A stretch of 64,000 bases of DNA from Heliopora coerulea (GCA_030142905.1 JASJOG010000016.1:124001-188000), one strand, 5' to 3'; positions 1 to 15,200 are shown, counted from the first letter of the stretch. The notes: a model not told the origin generated them from the sequence alone. Translations and numbers: made by a program.

Positions 1-81
1 CCCTGATGGTGTGGATTTTCGACACGTGGCTGCTGAATTTTACTAATTTCCCTTATTCATGTTTTCCTTTTTGTGTTTTAG

Positions 82-160
82 GTATTTGGGCTTTAAAAGT
101 GACGTCACCAGAGTCTGATATAGATGATACATTAGTCCTTTCGTTTGTGGGACAAACACG
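82..160 (+). CDS. DDB1: DDB1 exon a (first in window)
   Basis: Preceded by a pyrimidine-rich tract and AG at 80-81, followed by donor GTAATA. It encodes IWALK...[15 protein letters not shown], the entry to propeller B. It starts at codon position 2 and ends after 2 nt of an Arg codon. Confidence 0.94.
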
Positions 161-3100
161 GTAATAAATGCATTATGTTCAAGTAGCCAGTAGGGTGCTT
201 GGTCACTAATTCACAAGCTGTCTGGTCAATTGTTTAGAAGAGATTTTACTGCTACTGGACTTTTTTCCATGAGTGCTGGTTCACATCTTCCGCATGTCGC
301 TATTCTGCTCTATTTTCCTCATTTATTCACTGGAGTTCCAGTTTTTAGAATGTGACTTCTTTGAGTTCAGCTGTTATCCTGCCTAATAAATGGTAAACAT
401 CTTTGATTGATGTGACTGGAAGATAGTGTGGTTCACTGTTGCGTTAATTGTAAATTTAACCCTTAAACACGGAGCAGTCCTACGAAAGGGATACCTAGTC
501 CGTTTTCAGCAGTTACTGGACGATTTGAACTTTCAAGATTTACGGCAAACCCAAACTGTACACTAGACAAAGGTGATGCCCTGCAAATGGTCATTGACTT
601 GCATTCTCAACTAACTATTACTACGTTGTTAAATCATTCATAGAAATCTCATAAAGAAAGAAATCTGTGATTCTTTCAGTTCTTATTTACAAAATAAGCT
701 GCCGTTCTTAATCGGTGTATTTTGACGCAAGGCGAAGCCGAGTGTTTTCGTATCGAGATACAGAACGGACACGAGTTTTGTAAATTATTTTTAAAATATT
801 GCTTATAGTCATCGTGGCAAGACTTTAAAAAGTTTCTGAAGGATAGAACGAATAAAAAAGTTTTATTGTGAAAAACACGAGTAGAAAGCAGAAGCATTGT
901 GTTTGTAAATGTGGTCTTAAAATAGAACTGAAGTTAAATTAATCAGTTCTATATCCATGTCAACTCTTTATACTGTTAGTGTCCTGTGCATAGGACACCC
1001 AGGACAAAAGAAGAAGTGAGACAAAATGAAAGCAACGAGAATACAAAGAACAAAAGGAAAGAGTTCAACCGATGAAGGGTTAAAAGACTTGATTAAACAT
1101 TCATTACTTTTGAATTTTCCTGATGAATTATTTGTGAGTTTTGGGGAAAATTTAAAAAATAGTTTTTTAATAATTCTTGACTTGCACGTGACGTTATGGC
1201 AACCATGCTGGTGGAACTTTCACAAAAGAATCTCATTAGCTTCTCTTGTATGTGGAACCAACATGGCTGCCATATCATTGTCTTTTGAATCCTAAGGGAT
1301 TGATTGCAAGTCATCAATTGGTTTACTACGTTGTGAGTTAAGGACAGCTGTATTGGTAATTATTTTGAGCAAGCTCTACTCCGTGATTCCATCACTTTTA
1401 AAAACCAGAGGCCATAGGCAAAACTGGTTGGGAATACTTCAATAGTTGCCTCGTGTTTCATAGGGAATGGTCTCGATAGAAGCTTAATTTCAAAGTTTAG
1501 AAAACTGTTTTTGGAGACTCACATTCCTAGAGGTCTTCCGAATACATCTTTGGAAGATCAGGACTTATTTTCGTGGCGTCTCATCGGTAACATCTGAAAG
1601 AATGGTAAAAACAAAGTTGACGTATTTGTTCCTTTTTATGGCCAGCGTACAGCCCGTTAAATTTCACTTTTCGTTTAACTTTATTTAACAGAGTTCTTAC
1701 TTTAAATGGAGAAGAAGTTGAAGAAACTGAAATTGAAGGATTCAACGATAACGAGCAGACATACTATAGTGGGAATGTTGTCGGTGGACTGTTGGTTCAG
1801 GTAAGTAAAAAATATATATGGTTATCTATTGTCGTAGGCTACTATGCAAGACATCCACCTGTAAAGCATAAATCACCATATAAACGTAATATTTTAAGTT
1901 ATGGAGTTTTTATACATGTGATGAAAATTTTCGAACGTCAGAATCTATATTTTTTAAGACCCGGCATTCACTGGCATTATCAACTAGACTAGGTTTTATA
2001 CGAAAAGGAGTCATGTGATAAAACGTTAACCAATGAAAAGTGAGAAGAAAAAAGCCCCAACAAATCACCGACTAGATAATGAAAAGGATGTCATTTGCTA
2101 TTTTTAAACGACGATCAGCAAACTGCGTTTGGGTTAAACTCCCAGAGTCCCCTGATGAATAGAAATATGTATGTGGTAAAATAAAGACAAAAACAGAAGA
2201 AACAGTGCGCAAGCTGATGTTTCTATCTGCCCATGCTAGATATTAACAAAAACTTAGGAGGAGATAAATAAAAGAAAAACGTCCGTTGAGTCCATAGGGA
2301 TGTGTGGTTCCTAGCTTTCTTGTCTCTTGCGACTATCGTTACCATCGAGGATGGATGAGATACCAAAAACTTTCATGTCCGAAATAGAATGATTAGCGCT
2401 ATTGAAATGTCGGGCAACAGGCTTGTCGACATCGTTGTTCTTTAAGGAACGAAGGTGTTCAGCAAACCTGTCAGAGAGATGTCGGCCAGTCTCACCGATG
2501 TACGGTTTATGGCATTTGCTGCATAATATGCAGTAAGCAACGTTAGAAGAAGTGCGTATAAAAATTATGCTGGATGATAATCACTGATTAAGACTTTATT
2601 GCTTCGAATCTTCAACGTTTCGGAGCGTTGCATCTTTATCAAGGATATAAATGACAAGGTGAGGATTTATACTCATTATATACTATTATACTAACATACC
2701 CCTATTTATACTAAAAATTAAAAAAAATACAATTAACATATTATAGGAAGAAATCACTAAGGTTCAAACCTTTCGGAACAAAAGTATCTAATTTATAAGT
2801 CGAAAAACCTTCTCTTAGTGTAGAGTCATTTACATCCGTTCGATCTATTATCTGAACTTCACCATCTTTAATTCCCTTATGTCTTTCTTCATAAAAATAA
2901 GCATACAAATACTCACCCGCAATACTCCTTTGACCTCTTCCAAACCCAAGTACCGTTACGTCCTTTCGACTGAGGTTTAATAATCACAAGAGTCGCTTGA
3001 AACGGTTCGGAAAAGGTCAGAGGGTCCACCATTGCAAATACAGAAATCATGGCTAAGTTGGCAACGTCCTTCATAGTTCAGTTAGCAGATCATTGCACCA

Positions 3101-6100
3101 AATTCTTGATGTCGCTGGTTCGATTCTCAGCCGAAGGCCTTAGAGTTGCCTGTTTCACAACTAATTACGGTTGGGTATGTAATATATCATACGCGAGAAG
3201 GAGTGTTTCATCAGATATCCAAACACCGAGAAGTGAGTTGAAAAACGAGGCGATAGCCGAGTTTTTTAACCAACTTCTGGGTGTTTGGATATCTGATGAA
3301 ACACGACTTTCGAGTGTATGATATTACATCTCAAACGAATCCGTATTTTAGAGAAAATCGGGTTTAAATTTGACGAAATTCTATGCTGATTAAGATCAGA
3401 TATCGAAACTACGCCTCGGTACTGATTTCCTTTGTGTTTTGCTCATGAGTTACTAATGAGTTTGAGATTAAAATACAATATACTGATACTTGAAAGATTT
3501 CTTCATTACATATATACTCCATTTCATGTGATCGATTGTAAATACCAAGTATTCGATGAACATTTTAAGTTACCTACATAATGTTTTGTGAATACCTTCA
3601 GGCTTTACTGCGTATTTAGTTAATTCATATACGACTTCTCCCATGCATTGTTCCAAGACAATCACCCTGCCATACCTTAATAGATTAATCAAGCACAGAA
3701 GTAATACAGGTCAAGTAGATCTGACTCCTTGTCAAGCTGAGAGATCTCGACACTTAGTGTAACCAGCGAGGTCATTACATATATTTTACGTATTGCCACA
3801 GCGGCCAGGAAGTAGATCAATATATTTAACTTTGTAGCATTGAATTAGCATGCATTACATCATCCCAACACCAACGTAGATTCCTAACTCAGTTTTTAGT
3901 CATTAAGAGTTAATAAACTGAGGTCCCGGATTTGTGTCTTCATTTGCACAGTTTTTGTGCTTGCGTGGTTTACCTTGTTGGTCTTGCCCGTATTTAAGCA
4001 ACAAAACAACCAGTCACGTTTTTATGTTTGGTAAATGGGAAATTATTTTGAGCATCTATTTTGTAATTAAGGATGTATGCTTTTTCCTGTTCTGATTACT
4101 CATACAAAGAAAACGAGGAAAAGATTTCACTGAACATTAAGTACGACATGAACAGATCTTCCGAAATTGCAATGAGATCCTCATGGGTGACCTTGGATCT
4201 AACGTGCTGCAACTCACACTCATCTTCTTACTGTTTACCTGGCAATATGGTTGGTAATGGCTTTGTAAAGTTTCAGCAGAATAGTTCCAAATTCTCTAGA
4301 CCAGTGTATTGTACTCTTCTTTCGACAATTAGGATTCTGTTGGTGTCGATTCGGCCATTGTGAAATGTTCGCGGTCGGTGAATAGTTATTCCGGCTAAAC
4401 TGCTGCCCTGAGCCAGAATACTATATCTATTCTTAGGCAGGACAGATCCCAAAAGAACGCAATAGTCCCTCATTTCGTGTGTTATAATTCTGGAATAGTC
4501 CCGAAAGAACGCACCCTAAAACACGAGTGATGTCCTCTCAACCCGAATGCATGATGCCAGGTGGGAATACTAAATAAACCAGTGTGCTCAAATAATCAGT
4601 GAAAATAGCGTAGTTCAATCAAGGCGTGCATAAGGAGCTTTGTGCTATATCAACACATACAAAAGTACCTTGCCGGTCGTCGTTTGAACACAAATTATAC
4701 AGGTTCTGTTGATATCAAGTGTGCGTCAGAATACGTACACAGTTGAGCAATGCGTGTTATTTATTTTATTAAACAACTAAGCGAGAGAGCTAGATATTTT
4801 TAACAATCTGCTTTCTGTTTTGCAAGCTAGTAGACAAGTACATGTATGATCAACGAATCTTCTTTTCTTCACGAATGCTGGAACGTTATTCGTGATCTTC
4901 ATGTTGTTGATAAATCTAAATTTGCGTGTTCCTTGCTCTAGAGCCATCTATCTGTAGGTGTGCTGAGAAGCCAAAAAGTAAAAAAAAAGATGAGAGAGAT
5001 ATTGAACTGTTTTATGTTAATGTGATGAAGTTAGTACAATTTTTTGAGCCGTGGACAACCCTTCTACAGTGTGTGCCAAAAATGGCTACAATATTAAAAA
5101 TTGTAATGATTATTCTTTAGAAATCACCTGTTGTACAAATGGTAATTTTTAAAGAATACTAATGAACCGTGAAGAGGGTAGCCTTTTTGGGGGGGGACAC
5201 TGTAGAACACTAATAATCCAAGCAGCCAAGATGAATACGTTACTAGGACGGCGAACTTTTCATGGTCGTTGATGTATTCATGTTTGTGTTTTGTCTCAGG
5301 TGACGTCGCACTCAATTCGTCTTGTTAGCTGTGAAACTCTCAAGCTTGTCTGGTAAACTAAGCTATTGTACTTTATTGCTGATAGAATATCAATTCTTTT
5401 AAGTTGTACAATTCAGTATCTTTAGACCTATGTCTGGATAAATTCTTTCCTGATATATTGGTTAAACCAAATTTATTGCTGTGTTGTACGTTCAACAAGG
5501 AAATTATCCGACAGATTGTTCACACTGTAATTCTCGGGGTATTTTTCTTCAAACAAGAAGCATCAGTATTTCGATAGCATCACAAGAGTACTTTTCCGCA
5601 GTCACGTAATGGTTGTTTTTTTTTAAAGAAAAAGAGACGAGTACAGGTCATCGCCATTTACCTTTGTTATTGGTCGAGAAAGTCATACAGCATATTTCCT
5701 GTTTTTTCGCCACATATTTAAACATTACACCATGAGAAGGGCAAATAGTACTGTTTTATTACATTGTCTAAAACATTTGAGAAAAAAAAATTGCATGACT
5801 AGTAAATCAGTGAATCAGCCCTCCATTTTTTGAAATTACTGTTTAATAATGTGCATTAATAAGTGGTGTCCTGCACCATACAGAGTACACTTGTTATTTC
5901 TTGACCACACGTACTGTTTTAGAGTATGTTAATTAACATTGATTCACTTTACTCTATCATATATTGTGTTCTGGTTCGTGGTATTCTCCAGTCCTGGAAA
6001 TTTCATATTGCTTTGCCTAATCATACAGTACATGAGGAAATTTCATATTGCTTTACCTAATCATACAGTACATGAGGTTTTAGTAGTGTCCTCATATACG

Positions 6101-9100
6101 AATCACATTTTCTATTTTTTTTACCACATGTTGTATTTTTGTGATAGGAGTCCTTCATCACGTAACACATTCCCTATTTATTTACCTCATATTGTGCTTT
6201 AGTGAATGGCGTCCTCCAAACAATAAACCCATTAGTGTGGTATCTTGCAACAAGAGACAAGCTGTCGCTGCTGTTGGAAGTAAATTATTTTACCTGGAGT
6301 TCAAGGACAAAAATATTAACCAAGTGAGGTAAAGAAAAAAAATACTCTATTTGATTTTCAGTATAGCGGGAGGATTCTTCTATAAATATATTGTATTCAT
6401 GAACTTCTCAAGTTAACTAGCTGTTTCTGCCAAATAACAAAAAACAAACGAACAAACTGGACAACGTGTACCGTCTTTTCTCTTCTTTTTCTCATACGAT
6501 TTTCCCACCCTGCACACACTCTGCCACGACACTGGGTATAATATATGGCGATAATTATAGTTATGATATGTGTCATTTGTAATGTTAGTATTCAACAATG
6601 TAAGACTGAAATCTCGAGTGTTTTTTCTTTTCTTTTTTATTTTTCAGTTCAAAGACATTGGAGTATGAAGTTGCGTGTATAGATATAACCTCACAACGTA
6701 AGCCATCAGCTAATCCTCTCGTTTGTTTTTGTTTTGTTTTCTTGTTTGTTTTTTTTTTATTTCTTAATTCAGAACATTCATAATTTGCATTGAACTGCAC
6801 ATCTACCGTCACTAGAATACGGGTAACTTCGCTGTAATTTCAGTAGTTTTACAATAAATAAATTTACAAGGTTGCTTTTTTGATTCCCCGCTGGCGACCC
6901 AAGAGTTGTATTTTTCGCAAGTGGTCCCGGTTGGATCTTTAAACTGTAAGATTCTGACACTCGAAAATATCCTACTCCTGATATAGGTTGTGCTGACCTT
7001 AAGTACTGAAAACTGCTTGCTTTATTAAACATCAGCCAATTATACAAAGCTTGTAGTACATCCACAGGATCTTATGCTTGGAACAAATATTAATGCCCAG
7101 CAAAGTACGCGCAATAAGGCCATGATTTATAAAAGAGATAAGTTTATTAACAGAACTACCGTTTCGTTGCGTCTCGCAACATCATCAGAGTATAGATAAA
7201 TTAAACAAGTATCGTATTTACAAGGTTAAAGATATAAAGTTAGATGTTATATTACAAGATGTGTGGGAAACGGAAGTAGATACAGTGGTTAAAAGTGAGA
7301 GAGAGAGAGAGAGAGGAACAGAGTTTAGATTGGCATTCAAGGAAGGTTTGCTGAGGAATTAGGGAATTAATAGGTATCCAAATTGTTTGTATGCCCCATT
7401 GTTTTTGAAGAGTCGTGAATGGTATTGTTGGGTTAAGTATTAGAGTAATAATAATGCTTAAACTTCAGTCTCAAGCCATTATCAGCCCAGTCGTTATAAA
7501 TCGAAGATTTACGATATTTTTTTTCTTGTAGAAAATTCTGATGTCAAAGTAACTTTATTAGTTGTTGGCTTGTGGACAGACATTTCTCTCAGAGTGTTAC
7601 GATTGCCATACATGGAAGAAGTTTGCGTTGAGAGACTAGGAGGTGGTAAGTATATATGATGGTGAATACAATGGTACACAGTAAGCCAGTGTTTAATTTG
7701 TGATGTACAAATGCTATCAAATGATCTTATTTAATAACTGTTCCTTTGCTGTCATTAGACTGCTCTCTTCTATGCTAGTAGTAACCCTGCGACTACGTGT
7801 GTAATACACGTATCTGATTTGGTGCTGTTATAGTTACAAACTTTGTGGTTGATAACTTGTAGTAAATTTGTTAAACAGCCAATTATGAGTCGTCTTCACT
7901 GATAATTTTAAGAGATAATTTTATAATCATAAACCGCGCAGTTTACGCAGATTATGCTTGCTGCTGCCCATGAATTATTTTAGAAATAGGAGAAAATTGA
8001 CTTGTTAGGCATTACGAGGTATGACACAGATCTACTTTTCAAAATCCGTTCAAACCCGCCATAGAAATTCGTGTACATTAAGAAGCAATAATGGTAGATT
8101 TTTTCAAAGCAAACTTTTCGAAAAAAGCAGAATTCCCGAAATCAAGCTTTTCATATCGTAGAGTGGCATCGTTGAATAGCTTTGCCTCTTGAGAATGTTA
8201 ATGAAAGCGATCAACTTCCTATCCAATCGTTCAAAACATTGATTAGCAAATATTGCCAAAGCACTGATATAAACGCACGGTGTCTGCAGTGCAAGTGACC
8301 CAAGTAATCGCAATATAAAGATCAGAGCCCAGCTCAAAATTCTTAAATGTGTCGCCATAGTAAAAGAGGCTGGTCGAAAAGTTTTAAAATATGTTTACTA
8401 ACGTTTCGTTGCGGCGTGCAACATATTCAGAGTATAGATTTACAAAGGTGAGAAAAAACTATATATATGGATCTATAATTACATACTGGAATAGTTAGAC
8501 GGCTAACCAATAGAAAACTAGGTGACCTGACAGGAAATGACAGGCATACACAAGAGGAAAGTATTAGAATAGAGAAAGAGGTATAAAAGAGATATTTTCG
8601 TTAAGAGACGGTTTGTATTTAGAAATAAGTGAACTCTCGCGAATGAGGAGTTCAAAATTAGAAGAAGACCGGCAAGTAGAAATAATGGAAAAATCGTTGG
8701 GAGAAATGGCATAATTAGTCTGGCGAGTATGAGTCTGGATACTAGAAGTAAGCTATCTAATTGTAAGAATATTTAAAAAGAATGGGCGGTCTATCATGCA
8801 TCATATCTCACATGCGTAATAAACATATTTCGGAGAAAGTGTTAGCGGTTTCTGTGATACCAACCGAAAAAGCTTCTTGCTTCTTCAGCGTTACATGAGT
8901 ATGTGAGGATCTGAGCGTGCTTGTATTTAGTCTGATGAAATAGAGCTATGATATGAGCCATGATGGAAGTAGAGCCAAAGTATAACCTGAATCGTTATCT
9001 CGTCTTCTTCTTAAGTCATGTCTTAAATTTACAAGATGCTACTTTTCCGAGTTGTTTCTTTCTTGTACTTCTTGAGCTGAATGTTCATCAAGTTCATGTT

Positions 9101-12100
9101 TACTTCAGAAAAACGATTTCTGAGCCTTACCGTGGGGATCAAGCCCGCGACCAATTCGCGCGTTTGCTCGCCTTGGTAGCTCAATCGTTGGACCATCACG
9201 TCGGTCACCAGAAAGTTGCAGGTTCAGAAATGTTTTTCTTAAATAAATATTTCTCTCTATATATATATACATAGATAGATAGATAAATATACATAATCTT
9301 CTCCTAATGATTGCATCTTACTATTATCATCATCACCATCATTATCATTATTATTATTATGCACATTTACTTGCTGTAACACTGGTTGCACCTGACATCA
9401 TGCTGCGTCCTGCAGCATATTGATAGCAGGTTACGAGTCCAGGACCTTCCTCAGGACTCTTGACGTTCCTAGTAAACGGATCTTCTGGAGATCCACAACC
9501 CTATTGTCTATTTTCAGCTTGTCCAGGTTATCTTGCACATTCTTGGTCATTGTTCCCAAGGCACCTATGATGACAGGCAGAATAAGTACCTTGGTCATTT
9601 CTCCTTTCCTCACCTTTAACAACTCGTACTTAAGGTCTGTATATTTCTCTATTTTTGTTCTTTCCCTCTCTTTAATCCTTGCATCAAACGGGCAACCTAC
9701 GCCCACTATATATGCGGTCTTCTCCTTCTTGGTCAGTATGACTAGATCTGGTTTGTTGTGGGCTAGGTTCTTTTCAGTCTGGATGGTAAAATCTCCCAGA
9801 ATTTTCACTTCCTCATTCTCCAATGCTCTACTTTCCTTGTCAACTTGATGGTTGTCGCTTTTTTCTACATATTCAAATCCATGCTTCTTACAGAGCTCTC
9901 TGTGTATGGCAGCAGCAATCTTATCTTGTCTCACAGTCTTATAATCCTTTTGAGCTAGAGAATTGCATTCCGAGACTACATGTTCGATGGTTTCATCTGC
10001 AAGTCCACAGATACTGCAAGTTGTTGGAGTTTCAAGCTCTTTGTCAATATGGTGTCTCACCCATTTTGTTCTAAGGGCTTGATTTTGAGCTGCTAGGATC
10101 ATTCCTTCTGTTTCCTTCTGTTTCCTCATCCCTTACCTCCTTTTTTCATGTCGAAAATACTCTTTTGTACCAAATACAAGTGCCACCTTGATTATATGTG
10201 CCGGTGGGAAATTTTCTCTAAGATTAATAAGCGTGTCGGTCTTAATACTCGTGCCGCCGGGTGCATTAAGTAATTATTAATAGTAGTGCCGGCACTTAAA
10301 ACTGTCAGTGCTGAAAATTAGTATAATTAATTCTCTTATTTACTGCTTGGAGTTTCATAATTTTTTATTTAATAGTTTCTATCTTACTAGTTTTTTCCAT
10401 CTCTTCTTAGTTTCTTAAGTTCTTTAAAGTCTTCCTCATCCTTAAAAATGTTTTCTTTTTTGACCTCCTTCAGAAACTCTTCCTATGTCTCGGTGAGATA
10501 GTGTCCAAGGCTACATTTCTCAATTTCCACAACATCCTCCACATTCTGCAGTCCTCTCCCTCCTTCAACCCACTTCCAATATAATCTGTCCAAATCATCT
10601 CTTGGGTGGAAGCACTTATAGATAGTAAGTAGCTTCTTTGTCTTTCTGTCCATTTCCTTTAGTTCTTTGTCCGTTCGATTGTCCTTGCTCCGTACCCTAT
10701 GATTGATATAGCCCGGAAGTTGATCGCCTTGATTATATTTCCTGCATTCAGTTTGGACTTGAGGATCTTTTTCGTTCTCCTAAAGTACTCACTTCTCAGC
10801 ATTTCTGTCATTTCACCACTTTTCAGCTTGTCGCATTCCAGAATGAGTCTACTAATTATTTTGGTCGCTTTTCAAGTTGCAAAGATTTGATGGTGGACTT
10901 CTCCCCTTGCAATCGAAACATCAGTCTTTTTGATCGTATAGCACTGTTGCTATTCCTAGACTATCGCGTCATGGTTACATAACCTTACTCTTTTTTTTTC
11001 AGAAATTATTCCTCGCTCTGTGCTAATGACGTCATTTGAAGGTATTCGATATCTTTTATGTGCACTGGGAGACGGAACTTTTTTTCATTTTGTAATGGAT
11101 GAGTCAGGTAAGAAAAATTTTTTCCCCAAACCGGTTACACATCCCTAATGAACGATTACTGGTAACGTATACCTAGGAACAGATGATTCCAGTTGTTTAC
11201 GTCAACGGACAGACGAAACTGGTCACTTATTTCCATGGGAGTATGGCTCGCTGTCTCACCGTCAGAGATAAATGATCCCGGTGGACTTCTAATAGGGACA
11301 GATGATGTAAATAACATATCGTTAGAGATAGAGAACCCTGGTCATTTATTCCGTTAGACAGATTTTAAACAATTATTGGGTGAGGCTGAGCACGATATCA
11401 AGAATTATTCAGTGCATATACCTCGCATAATTGTTTTCACATACTTCTTTAAATTTTTAAGACAATTTTACGGAACGTCGGCTTGTCGCCCGCTCGTCGT
11501 TTGTAAACAAAACATTTGGAACACATTCTAAGTGCATTTATCGCTAAATTGTAAACGAAATACATATTCCTGGATACTTTATTGCCAAATTTCGTTAATT
11601 TTTTGACATTCTCTGGCACGATGGCCTAGTATATTCAAAACTATTTCTTTCTTCCGTAACTGAAACAAAACGGGTCGCCATCTTGTTTTACCCGGAGGTG
11701 AATAATGCAGGATATTCCGAGACAGACGTACCAATCAGATTGCACAAAAAACACTATTCACCTGCGAGGTGTATGCTAATTCACAATATTTGGTGGAAAT
11801 GACATCACGGATTACAGACATTGAGAATTAGCTGGTGAATGTCGACCAATAAGAAACAATGAAGTTTGAATGTATAATAATACTGGTCATTTATCACTAA
11901 TAATAAGTGGCCCCCAGTTCTTATTCACTACTGTCTCTAAACGTCAGCAGCGCGCTAACTTTGCCTGTTGAGGTAGGCCAGTTCGGCGGTTTCAAAAAGT
12001 AGTTCGCTGGGTTTGTATATGGTTCAGCTAATTTGTTGCTTCTGGTTGCCAAGTTTAATAAATTAAGTGAACTCATTTTCTAATGAACTTCGTGTAAGTA

Positions 12101-12214
12101 TTGCTAGATTTTTGTTAAATCAGTGCATCACTGGGTTTGTATTTTTCCATTACTTGGCAAACTAAGGCTTGAGACAAACACAGACGAACACACACACATA
12201 CACACACTTTCTCT

Positions 12215-12271
<57 letters not shown>

Positions 12272-15200
12272 TCTCACTCACTCTCTCACTCACTCTCTCA
12301 CTCTCACTCTCACACACAAACACACACGTACACACACCCATACACACACCCGTACACACACGCACTCGCACACTCTTCCTCATTCTTAGAGTAGTTCTTT
12401 CTTTCCAGTATAAAAACTGTTCATAAAAAGTTTTCAATTCTAACATCTCAAGCGTCCAGCCGTACGATTAATCTTTTCAACAATTTCTAACCAAATTTAC
12501 CATTTTACTGATTGTGAATTTACTCGAAACTGTTCTACCACAAATTATAATTATCGGAATATCTAATTCAGAATTTTTGTCGTTTAGGATTGTTGTCTGA
12601 GAAGAAAAAAGTAACTCTTGGCACGCAACCGGCAGCACTCAAGACGTTTCGTTCTCTGTCAACTTTTAATGTTTTTGCTTGTTCTGATCGACCAACTGTG
12701 ATTTATTCCAGTAACCATAAATTGGTCTTTTCTAATGTTAACCTCAAGGTAAAGATAAAAATACATAAAAAGGAAGTGATTCCAACTGAAGCAAAATTTA
12801 CTTGAGTAAACTTATTTTCTACTTGTTATTCTCAAAGTAAAGATTAAAATATGATGAGGTTGAAAAAATTTTTGCTCACCAGCTACGCAACCATAAACTC
12901 ATATTTTATGAATGCTTTCTTGGCTATGAAAAATTACTAAAAGGTATTAAAAATATTTAAAAGTTTCTGGAAAGCACAAGCTAATCCGTTCTCAATTTCT
13001 GTAAACCAGAAATACGTTAAAAAGCAACAACCCGCTCGGAGTCGAAGGAAAGATCAGTTTCGTGCTTCCAAAGTTTCTATATGAGGAAAATGAAAAAGAA
13101 AATAAAGAAAATGAGTGAAATAATTCAAACTGATGTTTTGTTGAGTGCTTCGTCTCGGACGTCAAACTCTGTATCATACGATTTGTGAGGCTAAAAAGTA
13201 ATCACGACGGCAGTGCTACAAAATTCTTACTATTGCATTTGGCGTAGTAGTTCTACAGTATTTATAGCGGGAAGTACGTTTTCTGAGCATTTATATAGAA
13301 TATTACATTTCAAGAGAAAATCTGGTTTGAAGATGTCGAAATTTTGCCCTTATTCAAACCACATTTCCAAACAACTTCTCGGAAGTAATTTACTTTGAGT
13401 TTTCCTCATGAATTATCAGTGAGTTTGAGAAGTCGTATTCTTGATGTGTCTTTATAATACAGCGTAATGAAAACATAAGGACTGCTTACTTTAAATGAAG
13501 AAAAACCTGTTCATTTCTCCAACTATTTTGTTGGTGTGGTATGACCTGACGATGTTTGTTTACCATTTTCCTTTCTTTTCAGGAAAGGAAAATGGTAAAT
13601 TCTTTTTGGTGGCACAGTGGTAGTGCACGTGTCTCTCACCACTGTGACTAGGGTTCGATTCCGGCTCCGTGCAGTTATCTGATTAAAGATAACTTAGTCA
13701 CATGTGAGAAGAGTGTTGTCCAGTTTGACTCTACCAAGCATCACAGGTTTTCTCCAGGTACTCCGGTTTCCTCCTGTACTAACACTGGACCCATGAGGGG
13801 TGGCCCTTACTGGTCCTCTGGGGAGAACAACTCATGTAGCTGATAGAATTATCCAGTATAAATAAAGGTACTTTACCTTTACCTTTTTTAGGAGGTTGGT
13901 TGTATGTGTCCTCTTAATGCTCAAGGATATCCACAAAGGTATACCATTATCACATCTCATTTGAAAGTTTATCCTTTTGTACTGAAGAATTGGCATACTT
14001 TTTTTACCTAGCTTAGCGTTGTCCAATGATAACTCTCTTACAATTGGAACTATTGATGAGATCCAAAAGCTACACATTCGAACTGTGCCTCTTGGAGAAT
14101 CTCCACGGTTAGTGCATAAATATTTTCACAATTGATTTCGACCTAAAGTAATGATGCAAACGTTTACAATACATAGATGTGGCAGGAATAGTGAGATAGT
14201 CGAATGCCTCAAAAGGGCTTTGTGGACTAGCAACGTAACCTTTCCAAGAATATTAATGCCCAGCACAGAACACGAAAAAGAGCTATTCTCTATTAAATTT
14301 ATAAAACATTTAATAGAATCTGACGCTTCGTTGCTAGACGTGCAACATCTTCAAAGAATATTTACAAAGTCACAGTGATTGATTAATTATTTACAGAAAT
14401 GAATAAAAAATAAACAGGTACAATAGCATGACCAATCAAAGTAACGAACTAAAATAAAACTTACATCAAACAGAAAATAGTTGTGAGGCAATAGTTAAAA
14501 CATATAAAGGTGTTGAACCATTTCTATTGAGCGAAGTTTTAAACTTGTTGATAAGTGGACTTTCACGGACTCATACGAAACTATGCAGCTTCTGCACTTA
14601 AAACAATAAATAACATGCGATCTCAGACGGAAAGGAATCTATCTTTCGCCTGAGAGGAATGAGAGAGGCGAAGAGAAGGATGGGCTAGAAAGCGAACACT
14701 GACGTGTGGATAGGTAGAACAAAGAAGTTTTTTTAACTGAGTACGGATTTGAAGGAGATGTTGGCCAGTATATGGCTGGGAGAAGTAAATAATGCGTTTC
14801 AAAATCACTGAATGTTTTTTGATTGTGGGAACATATTTTGTCAAGAAAGGAACTGATTCAACTGTCGAAAGGTTTTTCGGGGTAGCTGTTTTTAATAAAA
14901 CTCTTCTTTAGTTTTTCTAGTTCAGAGCAAAAAACTTTATAATTAGAGCAGGTGTTAAAAGAGCGGTTAAGATCGTTGCAAGCGAATGACCAGGCGGAAA
15001 ACGTGGTCTTGTTACGAATATCAAAGCCCAGCAGAGGATTTTAGATAGACCCATAATGAACTCATAATAGTGGAATTATAAATTATTTATTTAACTAACG
15101 TTTCGTTGTTACTCATGCAACATCGTCAGAGTAAATGAATAATTAGTTACAAGTCTCGACTTAAATGACAATGTTATATTACAAAAATAGAACTGACAAA

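Noticed and set aside
8104..8358. 84-codon ORF with a hydrophobic N-terminus
   Set aside because: No recognisable domain, no splice context, inside a DDB1 intron next to PLE debris.
12123..12446. Overlapping ORFs of 85-94 codons on both strands
   Set aside because: They lie over a CA/CT microsatellite; the proteins are simple LSLS / RERE / THTH repeats.
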